64,000 nucleotides of DNA, taken from the NCBI GenBank assembly GCA_000403315.2, contig KE159639.1, positions 328,712-392,711 of the forward strand. Reading direction: 5' to 3'. Every line of letters starts with the position of its first letter. Within the stretch, counting starts at the first letter, position 1. The DNA is from Lachnospiraceae bacterium A2. GTDB taxonomy: Bacteria; Bacillota; Clostridia; Lachnospirales; Lachnospiraceae. Below, piece by piece: positions 62,226 through 64,000 of the stretch. The position numbers and the translations under genes are program-made. The notes below the pieces were generated by a model. That model searched no databases, was not told where the DNA came from, and saw only the letters and a program-made list of their open reading frames with translations.

Positions 62226-62391
62226 CTAGAGCGTGTCTGAAAATTCATTCCAGCCATCTGCATCCCCTAATTTGCGGCATATTTCTGCCAAATTCAGTCA
62301 ACGTAGCCCGCTACGCCTCCTTCATTTGGCAGAAATCTCCCACAAATTGTAGAATACATCTGTCAGAAAGCAATTTTCAGACACGCTCTAG
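62226..62391. repeat. CTAGAGCGTG-family element overlapping a stop codon
   Basis: CTAGAGCGTGTCTGAAAATT and its complement (ending CAGACACGCTCTAG) bound 166 bp. The core GTAGCCCGCTAC is a second hairpin and resembles that at 6298-6377. The right terminal TAG is the stop codon of the FliD-like gene. Confidence 0.8.
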
Positions 62392-63662
62392 CCAATTACC
62401 TCAAACCCGCTTTTGCTGCTGGCATTGTAGCCGCCGTTACTGTTGTACATCCCGCCTTTGTTGATTTCATAATTTGCATGGGATGAAATAGCGGCAGCCC
62501 GGTCGCTGACTTTCTTGCCAAAATCACCGGCAAAGAGTTTCTTAATTTTTTCTGGGTCAGCGGCTTTCAGCTTCTCCTCGTCAATTGACAGGGTTTTATT
62601 CTTAGCGTCAATTTTGATGCCAATTTCTTCCAGCTTGCTGCTGTTTGCCTTTGCTGCGTCCGTCATGGATGCAAGGGCGACATTCTTGATTGCGAACACA
62701 TTTGATTTTCCTGCGCTCTCTACCGTTGAATTGTATTTCTTTACAAAATCATTCACTGCGTTATAAATTGCAACATTGTCATATTTGCCTTCATCATCTG
62801 TTTTAAAAACAGTGCCTTTCACAAGGCTGTCGGTAGTTTCTGACAATGCGCTGGCATTGCTGCGGACAGTGGATAACTGGCCGTTGGATGTAGTAGGCTT
62901 GCTGGTTACGCTGCCAGTAGAAGAACTGGAGCTGGAAGAAGAACTGCTGGAGGACGAAGAACTGTCCGTGTCCTTAATCCCATACTTACTTGCCTCATAC
63001 CTTGCATTGGACTGGATCGCTGCCGCACGGCTGCCAACCTTTGCGCCATAAGAATTGCTGCCCTTGAACAGCGCATCTACTTTATCGGTGCTGGCAGACT
63101 GGAAGGTGTCCTTATTAATCTTTAAGACCCCGTCTTTGTCCATGGTGATCCCAATTTCTGCCAAGGCGTCTGCATTAGATTTCGTGTAATCGGCAATGGA
63201 GCGTAAGGAGCTGTTGATGGCTACGCTGCCGGAATTTTTTGCGGCTGTGTTCAGTTCGTTGTACTTGCTTACAAAGCTTGATACTGCGTCGTAGCTAATT
63301 TCCCCGGACTTGCCCATGGAATTTGTTGCGCTCTGTAAATTAGCGGCAGCGTTCTTGATATCCACAAACTTCTCGCCGGGCGTAGCGGATTCCCCTTTGA
63401 TTTTCTCATTGTAGTTCCAGTAATTGTACTTCTTTTTCGGGGGATTTTTGATTTTTTCATTATAATCCCAATAGTTCTTCTCTCCGCTTTTTCTCGTGGA
63501 TGACGTTGACTGGCTGGAGCTGCCCACGCTGCTGTCCTTCGCATAATAAGCCTTCAAAAGCTTATTATAGGAACCGTTCCGGATGCTTGCATAATCCGAA
63601 ACACTCATGCTGCCAAAGAAACTGCTTTGGCTGTTCCCAAATGAATTGAATAAATTCAGCAT
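62388..63662 (-). CDS. FliD-like two-module protein with a poly-Ser linker
   Basis: The 424-residue protein starts with SVSDYASIRNGSYNKLLKAYY (residues 20-40), a motif I associate with small FliD-related proteins of Lachnospiraceae. Then come two YW(D/N)YNEKIK repeats at 64-72 and 81-89. Module 1 (about 98-225) and module 2 (about 262-405) each resemble the FliD C-terminal region (SFVSKYNELNTAA and DFVKKYNSTVESA; EIGITMDKDGVLKINKD and EIGIKIDAKNKTLSIDE; LF-G-x then RAAAI). They are joined by 15 serines (234-248). No signal peptide is seen. GGGAGGG precedes the ATG. The last residues are cut by an element that supplies the stop. Confidence 0.7.
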   Translation of the reverse strand: MLNLFNSFGNSQSSFFGSMSVSDYASIRNGSYNKLLKAYYAKDSSVGSSSQSTSSTRKSGEKNYWDYNEKIKNPPKKKYNYWNYNEKIKGESATPGEKFVDIKNAAANLQSATNSMGKSGEISYDAVSSFVSKYNELNTAAKNSGSVAINSSLRSIADYTKSNADALAEIGITMDKDGVLKINKDTFQSASTDKVDALFKGSNSYGAKVGSRAAAIQSNARYEASKYGIKDTDSSSSSSSSSSSSSSSTGSVTSKPTTSNGQLSTVRSNASALSETTDSLVKGTVFKTDDEGKYDNVAIYNAVNDFVKKYNSTVESAGKSNVFAIKNVALASMTDAAKANSSKLEEIGIKIDAKNKTLSIDEEKLKAADPEKIKKLFAGDFGKKVSDRAAAISSHANYEINKGGMYNSNGGYNASSKSGFEVIG

Positions 63663-63767
63663 ATAATCCCTCCCTATATTGTCAAGTGATTTTCCTTAAA
63701 AAATCAAGGAATTTATAGTTACATATCTCAGATGAATGAGCCAAGGAGATGGACATTTCTCTGTATC

Positions 63768-64000
63768 TGGTACGAAAATAGAGGGTGAAGGGTACACGAA
63801 GTAGAACGTCTTTGTTTTCGCTCTACATGGCCTTATGTATACCCATCCTTCTATGGCAGCGTACCTCCCGTGTCTACCAGGATCACCCTGCATCTCTGCC
63901 GGGGTCCTAACTTCCTTCGTCCCGCCTGTCCATAACCAGGGTGCCAGCTCAGCTCCTAACCAGGGTCATGCCCTATGGAAAATATTCCTGCCGGCTACCG
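63768..64000 (-). ncRNA. structured RNA candidate (raiA-motif-like), 5' end at window edge
   Basis: No gene occupies 63663-64000. On the minus strand GGTAGC (63994-63999) pairs with GCTGCC (63855-63860) to close a G-rich domain with many conserved-looking purine stretches (GTTAGGACCCCGGCAGAGA, GCAGGGTGATCCTGGTAGAC). A second long hairpin follows, with GGGTATAC pairing GTGTACCC and an inner GTAGAGC/GTTCTAC. From memory this resembles the raiA-motif RNA of Firmicutes, but the call is uncertain. Confidence 0.5.

Noticed and set aside
63696..63893. A 65-codon minus-strand frame before the FliD-like gene
   Set aside because: It overlaps the hairpins of the RNA candidate and has no ribosome binding site.

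Overview
The window looks like part of a chromosome from a Lachnospiraceae-type member of the Clostridia. Pointers are strong AGGAGG ribosome binding sites, the FtsE/FtsX, YitT, CvfB, DUF1653 and YjfB families, a Glc-family PTS permease, a BmpA-type nucleoside transporter, and Lachnospiraceae-style flagellin and FliD-like proteins. Almost all long genes read on the minus strand.

Layout. (1) 1-6.1 kb: the pyrimidine genes pyrC-pyrF-pyrK (pyrK runs off the left edge), a DUF1653 gene, a PAP2 phosphatase and the Ktr potassium uptake pair. (2) 6.1-9.2 kb: a scarred stretch with palindromic elements, a small DUF6061-like gene, and csrA followed by a flagellin gene that has lost both ends. (3) 9.2-20.6 kb: a ten-gene chemosensory island, in transcription order FIST sensor, soluble MCP, PAS histidine kinase, receiver-HD-GYP, CheR, CheB, CheY-like, CheA, CheW and an MCP with no external sensor domain. 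No flagellar structural operon adjoins it. (4) 20.7-29.7 kb: CtpA-type protease, FtsX/FtsE, a CdaR-type regulator, YitT, a TagA-type glycosyltransferase, a DnaA-box-like cluster, an SH3/NlpC endopeptidase and a Cof-type phosphatase. (5) 29.7-34.3 kb: an alpha-glucoside PTS permease and GH13 hydrolase with a divergent AraC regulator. (6) 34.4-47.3 kb: TrxB, YjfB, a CPBP protease, CvfB, an acyl-ACP thioesterase, tRNA-Gln, a YigZ family protein, an iron alcohol dehydrogenase, a NYN-domain protein, an SdpI-like protein, PBP1A and a pseudo-receiver protein. (7) 47.4-53.9 kb: an accessory region made of a decayed mobilizable element (MobC, AbiEi, AbiEii and relaxase remnants), then a co-directional run of five small genes that resembles a polymorphic-toxin immunity array. 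(8) 53.9-61.7 kb: a nucleoside uptake and cleavage operon (nucleoside hydrolase, BmpA, ATPase, two permeases, ribokinase) and a Crp/Fnr regulator. (9) 61.9-64 kb: repeats, a FliD-like two-module protein, and a structured RNA candidate at the right edge.

The strongest non-gene signal is the density of dispersed intergenic repeats. At least six families recur inside this one window. One is a MITE-like element flanked by TA whose copy at 48135-48197 interrupts an AbiEi antitoxin gene. Another is a 79/80-bp tandem unit present at two loci 27 kb apart. Two elements appear to supply the stop codon of the neighbouring gene. Other points of note are the CheA island coupled to an HD-GYP output, a receiver-like protein with glycine at the phosphoacceptor position, and the eroded flagellin locus.

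No database search could be run. Family names come from motif recognition, and starts were chosen by ribosome binding site where this mattered.
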